Shown in pieces: positions 25,807-36,598 of a stretch of DNA of 64,000 nucleotides. The DNA lies in assembly GCA_963969395.1 (NCBI GenBank), contig OZ017799.1, positions 19,160,501 to 19,224,500 on the forward strand, written 5' to 3'. Both the position numbers and the translations under genes were made by a program. How positions within the stretch are numbered: position 1 is the first letter of the stretch; every line of letters starts with the position of its first letter. This stretch comes from Pseudoscleropodium purum (taxonomy: Eukaryota; Streptophyta; Bryopsida; Hypnales; Brachytheciaceae). Below the pieces are notes generated by a model. The model made no database searches. It had not been told where the DNA came from and saw only the letters and a list, made by a program, of their open reading frames with translations.

Positions 25807-27069
25807 TTATTCGGAATCTGAATCGGACTCAAATTGTGGACCGCTGCCTCTTCTTTGTACTCCAATGAACGGACCACCTCCGTAGTTTCCGTGATATCCA
25901 CTCGGTGCACCTCCTTGTCCGTAGTTTGAACCTCCAAAAGTAGGAGGAGGAACCGGAGTAGTAGGCTCTGATCCTCTTTCATTTGAAGCCCCATAATAAG
26001 AGGCCCTATGATGCCCGTATGAATCACTTCTAGTTGATCCCGGATAGTATTGGGCGCTTCCGTGAAGAGAGCAACTATACTGCAGGGTTATATGGTTTCC
26101 TCCACTACCTTCGGAGCCCACTTGAATGGGCGTCGTATAATATGAACCAGATCCACTAGACCTACCATAGTACGTATTGCTATAGCTACCTGCTCCACCT
26201 TGAAAGCCAATTTCACGGGGAGTGCCATCATGAGAACCAACTGTACTTGAACCACCATAATGCGTGGATCCATAGCTCCCTCTTCCACCTTCATATCTAT
26301 TTTGAGGATCGTAACCAGAGTATGAACCACCTCTTCCTTGTTTAGATTCTCGCGTTCCTTGTTCATGTCCGTAGGACCCACCATGCCTATCTTGCCGTCC
26401 ACGATCTTGAAGGCTTCTACGTATTGCTTCTTGCATTTGTTGTTCGAATTCAATTTGTTCTCGTTCTTCTACCCGCTCGTGTCTAACTCCAAATGTGACA
26501 GGCGCTTGCATATCATCGTCATCATCGTCATCTATCCACGCATTTTCAGCATCTCGTAGAACAACTAAAGGTTGTTGTAGATAACCTCGATTGGACCACT
26601 TTGGCATGTAATCGCTTGCGTCCCTCTACTGTATATCTATAACGGCATTCGTGTGCGTATAGTTCTCCACATTGCGACTTGTAGCAGTATGCCAATCCAC
26701 GTCCTTGTGGAGTACAATCTCTGCCCAAACCATTGCCATAATATTATAATTCATTATATTTGGTTTGACGCTTTTAATGCGAAGAACTCGATGCACTTGT
26801 GTGTTTCGTTGTTTGAAATGCTCACTTTGGCATGTAGACATTTGTCCTTTCCAACGTGGTGCTTGGTGCTCTACACGTTCATGTCACCAAAGTTTTTGAA
26901 TGTGAGTCATTTTCACATACTTCTTGCACATTGAGCAATCCCACACTCTTGTTGGTTCTTCTTCCCATCCCCGTTCACCCACGCACAATGGATCGGCCCA
27001 AGCATCCCAATCGAACAATTGGGGTCTTTCCTTTCGACTACTTTTTTTGGATGTTCTATCTTTCGGCAT
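25807..27069 (-). pseudogene. CHCH-module protein with Gly/Ser/Tyr-rich tail
   Basis: A single frame of 421 codons runs from MPKDRTSKKSSRK to the stop at 25807, with only two in-frame stops (TGA at 26884-26886, TAG at 26626-26628). The basic N-terminus is followed by a conserved module with Cys48, His56, Cys80 and His84 (CKKYVKMTHIQKLW, then TCQSEHF). The gene at 30414 shares this module with the same spacing, so it may bind zinc. An acidic run of seven Asp follows near codon 169. A charged helical stretch (EEREQIEFEQQMQEAIRRSL) comes next, then about 190 residues rich in Gly, Ser and Tyr (GGSYG and YYG repeats) with an acidic C-terminus. Low complexity and the module suggest a nucleic-acid-binding protein, but no known family is recognised. 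Confidence 0.7.
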
Positions 27070-27235
27070 GATGAAGCTGAAGCAAAGAGAATGAAACAAT
27101 TAGAAAGCTTAAGAACCAAAATTTTGATTTAATTAATTAATTAAAATTTTACAAGCGTGAATTTTGTGAAAATTTGTAACAATCTTACAACAATCGTTCA
27201 CTCAAAGCGGAAGGGGCGCACAGAGCTTCCAAGGC

Positions 27236-27575
27236 ACTGGTCCGCCCACTCCAAAAGAGAACGATTGTTTGGAATGAGCCGTCCGCCTCCCCATATATAT
27301 ATGCGGACGCCCCGAGGCGGACGTCCAGATCATGCGGACCACATCAGTCCGCGTGTCAATCAGATGGTCGTAACCGGGCGGACGGGTATCGGGGCGGACG
27401 GGGCGGATGCTGGATCGGGCGGACCGAGCGGACGGGTATCAGGGCGGATGGGGCGGACGGGGCAAACGGGGCAAACGGGGCGGACACGGCTGACTCCGGA
27501 TCGAACGGACGGGGCGGACGAGTATCCGGGCTGACGGGGTGGACGCCAGATCGGGCGGACCAGGCGGACGGCTCA
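27236..27575. repeat. GC-rich repeat block upstream of the CHCH/Gly-rich gene
   Basis: CGGACGGGTATC, GGGGCGGACGGGGC and GATCGGGCGGAC are repeated several times in tandem, and part of the block matches the interior of the composite copy at 57260. It is bounded by a 15 bp inverted repeat ATGAGCCGTCCGCCT (near 27275 and 27577) with no matching target duplication. It lies about 170 bp upstream of the ATG at 27069 on the minus strand and is a candidate promoter block. Confidence 0.65.
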
Positions 27576-27577
27576 TC

Positions 27578-27840
27578 TTAAACCCTAAATCCAATGAAGC
27601 AAATTGTTCTTTTTTCAAAATCTCACAGTATAGATGTTTAACCCCTAAAGTTCTTTTCACTAAAAGCACTTCAAAACTGCCATTAGTAGTGCAAATACCA
27701 AGTCTTAGAAGAAAAATACTTTTGGGCATATGTAACCATAGGATCTTGTAGTAAATTAGTTGGAAAAGATGTGGAAAAAATTTTAGACAAATCTACCATT
27801 TGGATTGTAAGATATTAGATATTGAATGTTTCATTTAAGG
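27578..27840. repeat. Fragment related to the element at 39131
   Basis: Several stretches match the interior of the 39131-39753 element in order: TTAACCC near 27638, then AGGATCTTGTA near 27741, then AAAAGATGTG near 27765 and AAGATATTAGATATT near 27808. Inverted-repeat ends are not seen here, so it is a fragment or a diverged relative. Confidence 0.5.
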
Positions 27841-29997
27841 GGGCTACTCAATTATGTCTATTAATGAACAATTGGTAGGCTAACAAACCTAACTTAGCAT
27901 GTATTTTAATATTTGTTGCAATTGTTTTAGGAATATTATAACATAACACTATTATAATATTCTTATAAATGATATAGTACTAAATCATTTCAAAATCAAC
28001 AACATTCGAACACAATCTGTCAATCTTGTCTTCCATACTCCTTTAATGATATATATATATATAAAATATATTAGATAAATCAACATGAACAAATCAATGA
28101 TTATATATTTCATAGATCTATTCTTCATCAATCAAATAAGAGTGCATGTTCAAATATAGACAAAGATGGTTTCTCCATTTGTTCCCAAAAAATAGATAAA
28201 CAAATAGAGAAAGATATGAAGTGAATGTTACTTGGAGAATTAGAAAGAAAGAAATTGAAGTACTCAATTGCATTTTATTAAATTGGAAAATTGCATGTGG
28301 ATGGCATGAATTAATCTTCATAGATGCTAAACTCATATGAGTTGCATTTCAACATTTATGATTTATGCAATTGATTGAATTGAAAGCTCTTGTAATTACA
28401 TTTTCAAATTTTCGATTCAATCATTCAAATTTGCAAGAGTGATTTATGATAGATTTATAACTTTAAATGTGAAAGCATTCAATGCCTTTATGCATTTGTT
28501 CATCAATATATTAATTTTAAATAAATAATATATATTTTTTATAACATATGCATAAATCATTGCATTAAAAATAACAAAAAACTAAGAGCCAAGCCAAATA
28601 GGCTGGTCAAATGAAGAGAACAAGAGAATAAGAGCCCTACGAGACAGAAAGCAAAGGAAAATAAAGAAAATATCAAAAGGATTCAAAGGAAAGAGCAAGA
28701 TGCATTCTTGCAAGACCATAGAATACAGAATGATTTCAAAATCCAAACACATTAACACAAATATATTTTCTATTTCAATGAGAGCCAAAAATGAAAAATG
28801 AACTACCTTGCTCTCAAAAATTGTACAATATACACGTTATACAAAATGAACATATAACAGAAAGAGTAGAAGACATCGTTTATCATGATTGAAAACTAAA
28901 ATGATTTTTTCTTTCTATGTAGAATATTTTATGAAATGTAACAATGTATCTAATTATCATAGTAATTGGTAGAAATTTTTATGCAATACATAGAAACATT
29001 TCATTCATGTGGAGTTTTTTCATTTATTTAGGATTAAAATTGAAGTATTATACTCTACAAAATACAAACCAAAAACAATACCATATACCTAAGTTCAAAA
29101 GTTTGCAATTGTTTCGTGAATTCATTTTGAAAACTCAAACAAAGAAATATATTCTATAATCAATATCTTGTTCATTTCAATCATTTCAAAAATCGAATTC
29201 CGAATTCAATTCCTATTTATAATAGAAATTATATTTGTCAATTTTTTAGATCTTTAAACAATGAACCCTCTTTTTTAAAATTAATATTTAAAAACATCTG
29301 AAATAAGAATATTGGAATTACCCTTCAAAATAAATATAGCACATGTATAAGTGTATAATGTATTCTACTCAACCAACTCAAGTAACGAATTTTTCTATGT
29401 TTTTAAGGAAAAATATAGCCATACATGATTTGAAAGTTAAAACATTGATTCTTTTTCTTTGTTTTCAAATCTAATCAAAATTTCATTAAAAAATATGAAA
29501 GACTCGATGTTCATTTGAAGATCATGATGCACTTTTAATGAGAAATCAAAACCTTTCATTAAATATCATGAGGTTGAAATCCATTAAACTGTTATTCTAA
29601 TTATGTATTGGGGCCTTTTTTTAAAATTTCATTTGCTTACAATAAAAAAGGAATTGATTATTTCTGCAAAACATTTGATTTTCTAATGAACTTAAAAAAA
29701 ATCCCCACCATCTTCAAATCTTCTCAAAACCTATTTAGAAGGATAATATAAGTAAATAATCCAAACATATTCAACTTAACCACATTCCCTTCATTCGTAA
29801 AACAATTTAGGGGAGAAAAGAAAAGGTTTAGGGTAATTAGGGTATAGGGTTTAGGGTTTACATTTTTTTTTTAAATAAAATGATAAATCAATTACATTGA
29901 TCCTCATTTAGCAGTGATTATTAGGCTGTTTGTTTTTGAAATGTTACTGCTCTTTTGGAATAATAATGGCCTCATAGGATGCACCAATTGACAGTTG
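27841..29997. other. A/T-rich centre of the big element
   Basis: No gene is seen between the divergent genes. There is a short TA run near 28050. A plant telomere-like stretch (GGGTTTAGGGTTTA) lies at about 29840-29860; it is too short to call an interstitial telomere array. Confidence 0.5.
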
Positions 29998-30205
29998 GGC
30001 GGACGCCGTCGGCGGTCAGTATTTAAGTGGGGCGGTCGGTGTGTCCAAAACGCGGACGGCGTCGGAAGGCGAACAGTGCGGACAGTCCGGGCGGACGGCG
30101 CGTCTGCTGTCGAAGCGGACGTCGTCGGTCCGCGCAGCGGACGCGAGGTTTGGGGCCGCTTCGCGCGGTCCGAGGCAGGTCCGACAGCGGACGGCTATAA
30201 GGGTG
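29998..30205 (+). promoter_or_regulatory. GC-rich block upstream of the rightward gene
   Basis: GGCGGACG, CGGACGGC and GTCGG motifs are repeated, with high CpG. TATA-like strings TATTTAAG (near 30020) and CTATAAGG (near 30194) lie within or at its edge, and the start codon at 30414 is about 210 bp downstream. Position and composition suggest a CpG-rich promoter, mirrored by the blocks upstream of the two leftward genes. No transcript evidence is available here. Confidence 0.5.
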
Positions 30206-30413
30206 GAGTGACTTTCATTTCTTCTCATTTCAATTCTCCTTCGGTGCCAAGTTGGATGTGCTACTATTGTTTTATGCGCTAGTTGCTTCTACGGGGTGGA
30301 GAGTTGGGGTCTTCTATCTTTTGTTACTGGATTACGGTTGATGCCATCACTTTTGACTATCACATGAGATTTTTTTATTCACTTCAATTGGTTATTGAAT
30401 CCAATTGACAATC

Positions 30414-33400
30414 ATGAACGGTGAAGGTGATCAAAATATTGATGGGGTGACTCCGGGAAGTGAAGCCAAGAAAAAGAGCAAAGTGAAGGGGGCTACACAT
30501 GACCTTTGGCTTGACATTTTAAATGACCCTACAATTAAAGTAGAGAGCGGGTGGGAAGATGAAGATGCGGAGTGTTGGACATCAAAAATGTGCAGGACGT
30601 ATGTTAAAATGTACCACATTGACAAGTTGTGGCCTCAGGAGTCGCACAAGAGTTATACACAGGATTTTTGTTGTAAACCATGGACTTGCAACAACAAACA
30701 TTTTGTCCATCGATCTGAGGAGGTGTGGCGTGTTCTATTCGGAAACAAGCGCAAAAGCAAAGGCTATATTAATTATAGTGTGGCGTGTATGGTTTACGCG
30801 GAACTTATATTAGAGTACAAGATTGATTGGAGCACGTTTCCGACAACAACAGCTTGTCCACTTCTACCTGAAGTCAATCAAAAGGACATTCCCGACTTGT
30901 ACAATTCAGAGGGAGAAACAGAAAAAGTATTAAAAAATACTATTGAGATGAAAACGGATGGTGTGGAAAAAGCCTCAAATGTTGAAGAATTATGGTCTGT
31001 ACAATCTCCAACAAAAGCAATCAATGAAAACTCTTCGAAAAATGTGGGGAAAGATGTGGAGAAAGATGTAGAGGCGTAGGAGGGTGAAGTCTTTTCCACA
31101 GCTCCAACGCGTTTGACTTTTATACCAAATGTTGCGGCACAAACGCAAATGGAGTTTGTAAACCAAGGCAATGTTTGCACGGAACGCGGGGAAACTTCAA
31201 AAAGTAAAATAGACGAAGTCTTGGTGGAGAAAGTGGCAAAGGCTAATGCTACAATTGATAGTCTGATAGCCAGCAATTGTTTTGATAGTTTGGTCTACAA
31301 ATCTCCGCCTATACATCAAGGCGTTGAATCTAGTCCAACGTTAAGTTTAGAAGACAAAGTACATACGCCTCCTGGACAAGGCGTGACGATTGATAATATA
31401 TCCTCATTATGGAGTTCCGAACGTAAAAGGCGGGCGGAGGAGTTTCTGTTTACAGCGTCGTTGCCAAGTCCTCTACATCGAACCTTGCAAGACTTGTCCA
31501 ATCCAAAACAATTGGAAAATCTTTTGAAGCTTTCGATTCAGTTTGCTAACCTTCATGAAGAAATAGGCGGATTGTCTAACCCCAATGATGGTGCTACTAC
31601 TGTTCTAATGAGTCCACTTGCAGATCCAAAGAATGTTGGACATATACTTGATACAGCTTTCAAGATGACGATGTCAGCTGAATTTTTATCGGAAGTTGCT
31701 CCGACTTTTATGAATTTGGCCAAGGAGTTTTCTTCAGGGTTGACACGACATCCGGACGCGGATGCTGTGTCCACAGCGTCCGCTGACATTCGCGTTCCGG
31801 CGGACGCAGCGTCCGCCTGTCCCCCGTCCGTCTGTCCGCCCGTCCGTCCCGTCCGCCCGATTACGGCCGTCCGATCGACGCGCAGACTGATTTGGTCCGT
31901 ACAATCTGGGCGTCCGCCTCAGGCCGTTCGCCCCGCCCGTCCGCTTTCCGACGGCCGTCGGGACGCTACGTCCGCTAGCGTCCGTGCGTCCGGACGTCCG
32001 GAAAACGAACGCTATTTTGGGGCGGACGTTGACATTCGTCAACCCTGGTTTTCTTTTATGGCACCAGAGATGTTGAAAGGTGCTATAGCTTTTCAGAATC
32101 TCACAAAGACTTTCGGACCACTTTTCGAAAAAAGAGATGTTCACATACTACAATTGGTGGAATATGAGAAGAAAATTACTGACCTTGGAGGAGTGGAAGC
32201 AAGGTGCAAAGTGTTGGAGTTGAAATTAAAGACTTCGGAGAGTGAGGTTGAACATTTAAATCAACAATCATCGAGGCAAATGGAGGAGTTGATGAAGATG
32301 CGTAAACGGATTGCAGAATTACAAGGGACCTCCAAGAATCCGAGTGAGGTTGCAATCTCACCAGTGATTGTACTCGGAGACAGTCAAGAGACTCAAGAGA
32401 GTGAAGATAAGCTCTCTCTTCCTTTTGATAAGGCCAAAGCAAGCGACAACCCTGCCATTGTGAATATACAAGAAAATCACGATATGAACATGTTAAAAGC
32501 GACACAACAACCATCAATGGAAAAGCTTTCATCCGTTTACGTGAATACCGAGATGCAAACGGAGAGTTGTGACTTTGAAGAGTTGAAGCATAAATTGGAG
32601 AAGGCAATTGAAGCAAAAGGAATCGTTGAATCCAAGTTGAATCAATTGCAATTGTGCTTGGATTTGAAGAAGTTTATGCCATCTAGCGGCTTGGAGTCTC
32701 GATGGTTAGCATGGGTACAAAGATTCCAAGATAGACCCTCTGTAGTATCTCGAGCAATGGCAGGGCTTCAAACATTGGCAATGGAGTCGAATGAAAATTG
32801 CGATGCCATTCAAAGCTCTTTGAATTGGTTCAAGACTATGTTTGACCAACATCCTTCTAAGGGATATACGGAGATCACATGTTGGGGAGACATGGATGCC
32901 ATGTTTGACCGGTTAAACCACACAAAGAAGGACCAAACTCCACCCATCAATTGGGCCTTGGAAGTAGAGGAAGGATGGGTCCTTTACAACACACTTTCAG
33001 CACACATTAATGTGAAAGACAAGCGAGTGGTGCATGCTTGTGATCCAGCCTCTCCAATCTTGGATGGTTGTTATAGCCTTGCGAAGGCCTCTTCGGACCG
33101 GAAGGTGCGGTAACCATGGGCCAATGTCGCCACACTTTCCATGTCACTTACATTGTGAAAGCATCACTCATTCGTTCGGTGTGTGCTGAGTGTCGTAGTC
33201 CATTGAGTGCTAAGTTCTACAAAATGTTTGGTATCTTGGAAGCTATGCTTCCAGGCCACGAGTACAATCGTTGGAATCTTCCTCTTGATCAAGCGCCGTA
33301 CACATTTCAAAATTATCAACATTGGGGGAAGCCAATCCGGTGGAATGCAAATGAACAGAGACATGATTTGTACGAGGAATCTCAGCAACCATTGGATTTG

Positions 33401-34131
33401 GATGTGTGGATGACTCACAATAGAGAGGTGGAATTGCGGGCTCGAGGAATCGTAGATGATGCGGCCCGTGAAATGTTTTGTCACAACATGGGGGGCATTG
33501 GAGCTTGCAACACAAAAGGTTCTTTCGTTTTCCAGATAAAAAAGTGGAGAGAGGACCAGAAGACAGTTGGGTGGAGGTGAACCATGGAAAAGAGTTTGAT
33601 GAACAGTATAAGGCATACGACCACACCCTCGTAGGTAGAGCCCTTCTATTGTCAAAATTGGAAGAGGCTGCAAAAGTTTGTGCTGTCTATGATACAAATG
33701 GACAAACAAGCAAAGGACATTCATCTGTAGATGTGGCAGTAGCATTTGATAGGCGCATTGGTGATATTATAGGGCATTGGAAGGCTTTCCTATTGGATGG
33801 AGACTGCCTTACAGTATGGCAAGGGAAAGGAGATGATGAAGTTGTTCAAGCGATGGTAGATCGTGTGGAGAGCAACTTGAGAACCTTGAAGGCAGACGAA
33901 GTCGATTTATCACCGAAAAGAAAACAAAAAAGGAAGTGTGAAGAGGACGATGACTTCTCTCCAGAAACCAAGAAACAATTTCATAAGATGGACATCGAAG
34001 TTCAATCTGGAGGGCGAATAGTCCGTCCAAGTCAACAACGGTCAACTTGTCAATCATCTGCTAAACTCCTCGGCACAGCAGATTTTCCTTTAGTTTTGGG
34101 AGAAGGTAGTGGTCCATCCGGTGCAAAGTAG
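30414..34131 (+). pseudogene. CHCH-module, coiled-coil, RING-like gene, degenerate
   Basis: Starting at MNGEGDQNIDGV, the N-terminal module has Cys60, His68, Cys92 and His96 (CRTYVKMYHIDKLW, then TCNNKHF). Spacing is the same as in the leftward gene at 27069. One in-frame TAG (31077-31079) follows an acidic linker, and the same frame then stays open to 33113. This part includes a heptad-like coiled coil (about 32160-32330). A RING-like segment spans 33040-33220: CDPASPILDGC, then GQCRHTFHVTYI and CAECRSPL, with one expected Cys replaced by Tyr. A frameshift near 33090-33112 breaks this segment and another lies near 33525. The C-terminus is charged, with a Lys/Arg-rich basic patch (KRKQKRK). 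A 313 bp miniature element is inserted in frame at 31735. The gene is not recognised as a known family. Confidence 0.7.
31735..32047 (+). mobile_element. GC-rich hAT-like miniature element, copy 2, in a coding frame
   Basis: The ends are CAGGGTTGAC and GTCAACCCTG, with exact 8 bp duplications GTTTTCTT at 31727-31734 and 32048-32055. The element plus one duplication is 321 bp (107 codons), and the inserted sequence has no stop in the host frame. The reading frame from 31113 to 33113 therefore passes through it. The inserted text is rich in Arg, Pro, Ala and Ser. Confidence 0.95.
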
Positions 34132-34429
34132 GATTTGAGGAGAATTTTGTTTTTTAAAAACAATGGTCCTTTCATGGTTTAAAAACAAAAAAGAATGTGA
34201 AAGATTTAGATCTTAAAAAGATCGTATAGGATTCAATAGTGATATTGGAACTATATTTTCATGTATTTTGTTTATACATATATATTTATATATAAAGATG
34301 CTATATTTTCATTTGCGTATAAAAATATTTTTATATGTACATCTTATTTTACGTGGATGTATTCATTTTTGATTGTGTAACATTCAAATTACATAACAAT
34401 ATAAAATTTTCTAATGACTAATGGCAATG

Positions 34430-34616
34430 CGAAGTCCGCCCCATCCGCTCTGTCCGTCTGCCCCATCTGGTTTGTACGCCCGACCGCCCCAGCTGTCCGC
34501 CCCGCCCGTCCGCCTTCCGACGACGGAAGGGACGCTGCGTCCGCTAGCGTCCGTGCGTTCGGACGTCCGGAAAACGGACACTATTTTGGAGCGGACGTTG
34601 AGATTCATCAACCCTG
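34430..34616 (+). repeat. Right terminal GC-rich block of the big element
   Basis: It carries the right-type features of the family: CCGCTAGCGTCCGTGCG, GGAAAACGGACACTATTTTG, GCGGACGTTGAGATTC and the terminal ATCAACCCTG. No left-type end lies nearby, so it belongs with the left end at 22711. Confidence 0.85.
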
Positions 34617-35070
34617 AGTGACCTAGCTAGGAGGATAAGGGAGGCTTATATGAAGGATACAGAAGCTCAAAAGTTTCTAAGTAAATTGAGAGTTGGTAAG
34701 AAAGTGAAGGGAATTCAACTACACTAAGGCCTAATCAAATTAAGCAAGGGAGGGTGTATGTTTCCAAGGACAAGTTGAGGTTGCAAGTGTTGAAAGGGAA
34801 GCATGACAAGCCTCTTGCGGGTCATAGAGGTGCAAGAGCCATCATAAATTTTGTGGCTAAAAGGTTCTATTGGCCCATGATAAAAGATGACATTGCAAAC
34901 TATATAAAGACTTGTATCACTTGTTAAGCCAACTGAGTTTCCTACCAAAAACAATTTGGATTGCTTAAGCCTTTTTCCATTTCAAATGGTCCATAAGAGT
35001 GCATTTCTATAGACTTCATTACAAACTTACTAGAGTCACAAGGGTTTGAATACAATAAAAAATTTGTTGA
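34617..35070 (+). pseudogene. Ty3/gypsy polyprotein, integrase part
   Basis: The pol frame resumes in the target duplication. It then shows the integrase zinc-binding region: GHRGARAI, the FYWPMIKDDI block and the CITC pair near 34914-34925. A stop follows, then the start of the catalytic core (SIDFITNLLESQG, near 35005-35043), after which the match fades. This is the 3' continuation of the element at 20770-22702; no 3' long terminal repeat was seen. Confidence 0.85.
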
Positions 35071-36408
35071 GCTCTCGAAGTTGAAGGGTTCGAAGTTTTT
35101 TCAACAAGCCCAGTTCAAAAAGTGACTAGGCTATGCAACATACAATGGAGGTTAATTTTAAGCCTTCCTACACTCCTACCATCCCAATCTCATTTCAAGA
35201 GAATATGAGTAGATAATGCTCTAAGATGGACAAGAATTAGAAAGATCAAAGCATAAAGGTTGAGATATTATATTTAGGGTTTAGATTCCATTTATTCCCT
35301 CTGTCCTATTAAAACCTCTAAATTAGGAATAGTTACTATTCTAATAAAAACTTTGTTTATTGGTTTTGACCATGCAATAAGCGTTGGTTATGCTGAATGA
35401 CATGTGAGAGCAAGTTAAGCGATTAAAGAGCATTTCTCTCTTTGCAAGCGTGGCTTTATCCATATAAGGCCCCCTATACTTATTGCTTTCATTGTTCTTG
35501 ACCATCTCAACCATGCATTGTTGTAAGGTGTTAAAGTTGTTGTTTAACTTTTCTACCTCAAGACCCTTGAACGCTTTGATTATTTCTACAATGAGATCAT
35601 CTATAGTCTTTTGTTCAATTTAACATTACAAAAATTAGATACTATTGAAGAAATCCAAGTCAGGCACATTCATGTCTAGGCTATTTGTAGGTTGGAACTT
35701 GAAGTCAAGCACACTCATGTTCGGACTATTTGCACATTGGAACTTGAATGAGATGCATGCATGTCAAATCCATCTTTCTACATATTGTCAATCAAGTCAT
35801 CATTTTCTTGTGTGCAACTTGGTATTATCAAATTACATGTATATAGAATTACTTCTCTTGTATACCTAGTTTATAGGCCACTTCTCTCAAATGATTGGTG
35901 GCAACTTTTCTTGCAACATTTTCTTGATCTTGTCAACTCATTGAATGCACTTTGTCTCCATTGTGCCTCTTGGACGATTCCTACATGTTACATTGTGTTG
36001 GCTCTTCGAAGATGAATGGCCACATTCTGATCTTGTTGTCAAAGAGACAACTGAAGTGCGTATTATATTGTGGCTGAATTCTTGGGAGAAACATCACCTT
36101 TTTCATGAATTTCTTGCTTTTCGTAGTGCGATAAGGTTTCTCCTTATTTTTTATTAGATAAAATCATCTCATATTCTTACAAAGACTAAACCACTTCTCT
36201 TCCAAACTTGGAGATGTCATTCATCAAGAACTGGAACCATTCCATTTGGTACAAGTGTGAGATGCAATATTGGATGCAATTAATCTTGTTCTCATCTATC
36301 AAATAGGGCTTGATAGCACTGGAATGCGGTTTAATGAACTTGTCTTCTTTGATGAAGTGGAGGACTTTGTTTTTGCTCTTGTCCAAATGAATAGTTAGTA
36401 ACCTGCAC
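35071..36408. other. Intergenic, nothing recognised
   Basis: A/T-rich sequence with short chance frames only. A near-repeat of about 55 bp at 35670-35750 (GGCACATTCATGT..GGCTATTTG then GCACACTCATGT..GGACTATTTG) is a small tandem duplication. Confidence 0.4.
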
Positions 36409-36598
36409 TATACAAAACCCATGTTTTGAATGACGGATTTTAGGTGACATTCAATGTAACAACCTATGTTTTTATATTAACACTAATGTCCGCCATAACA
36501 TCAAGATGTTATGGCGGACATTAGTGTTAACATAAAAACATAGGTTGTTACATTGAATGTCACCTAAAATCCATCATTCAAAACATGGATTTCTTATA
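36409..36598. repeat. 190 bp near-perfect palindrome (foldback)
   Basis: The arms 36409-36503 and 36504-36598 are inverted repeats of about 95 bp with almost no loop. The inner 85 bp differ at only about two positions (the central arm begins CACTAATGTCCGCCATAACA), and the outer 10 bp are weaker. The tips read TATA. If transcribed it would form a long hairpin RNA; as DNA it could be a foldback transposon. Confidence 0.85.

Larger units (their letters stand above)
22711..34616 (+). mobile_element. 11.9 kb hAT-like element carrying three degenerate genes
   Basis: The left end CAAGGTTGAC and right end ATCAACCCTG match the ends of the short GC-rich family, each of the correct left or right type. 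The flanks are AGAGACCT (22703-22710) and AGTGACCT (34617-34624), an 8 bp target duplication with one mismatch. The retrotransposon pol frame stops at the left flank after RNase H and resumes at the right flank before integrase, so one insertion explains both. Inside, two degenerate genes read leftward (25807-27069 and 23270-24762) and one reads rightward (30414-34131), with four GC-rich repeat blocks between and within them. No hAT transposase (RNase H-like core, hATC domain) is recognised. It is therefore either a gene-carrying non-autonomous derivative or an element of an undescribed type. Confidence 0.8.

Noticed and set aside
27275..27578. Separate transposon bounded by ATGAGCCGTCCGCCT inverted repeats
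   Set aside because: The flanks show no target duplication and the ends could come from the surrounding CGGAC repeats.
29836..29862. Interstitial telomere repeat
   Set aside because: Only about two imperfect TTTAGGG units; too short to infer a former telomere.
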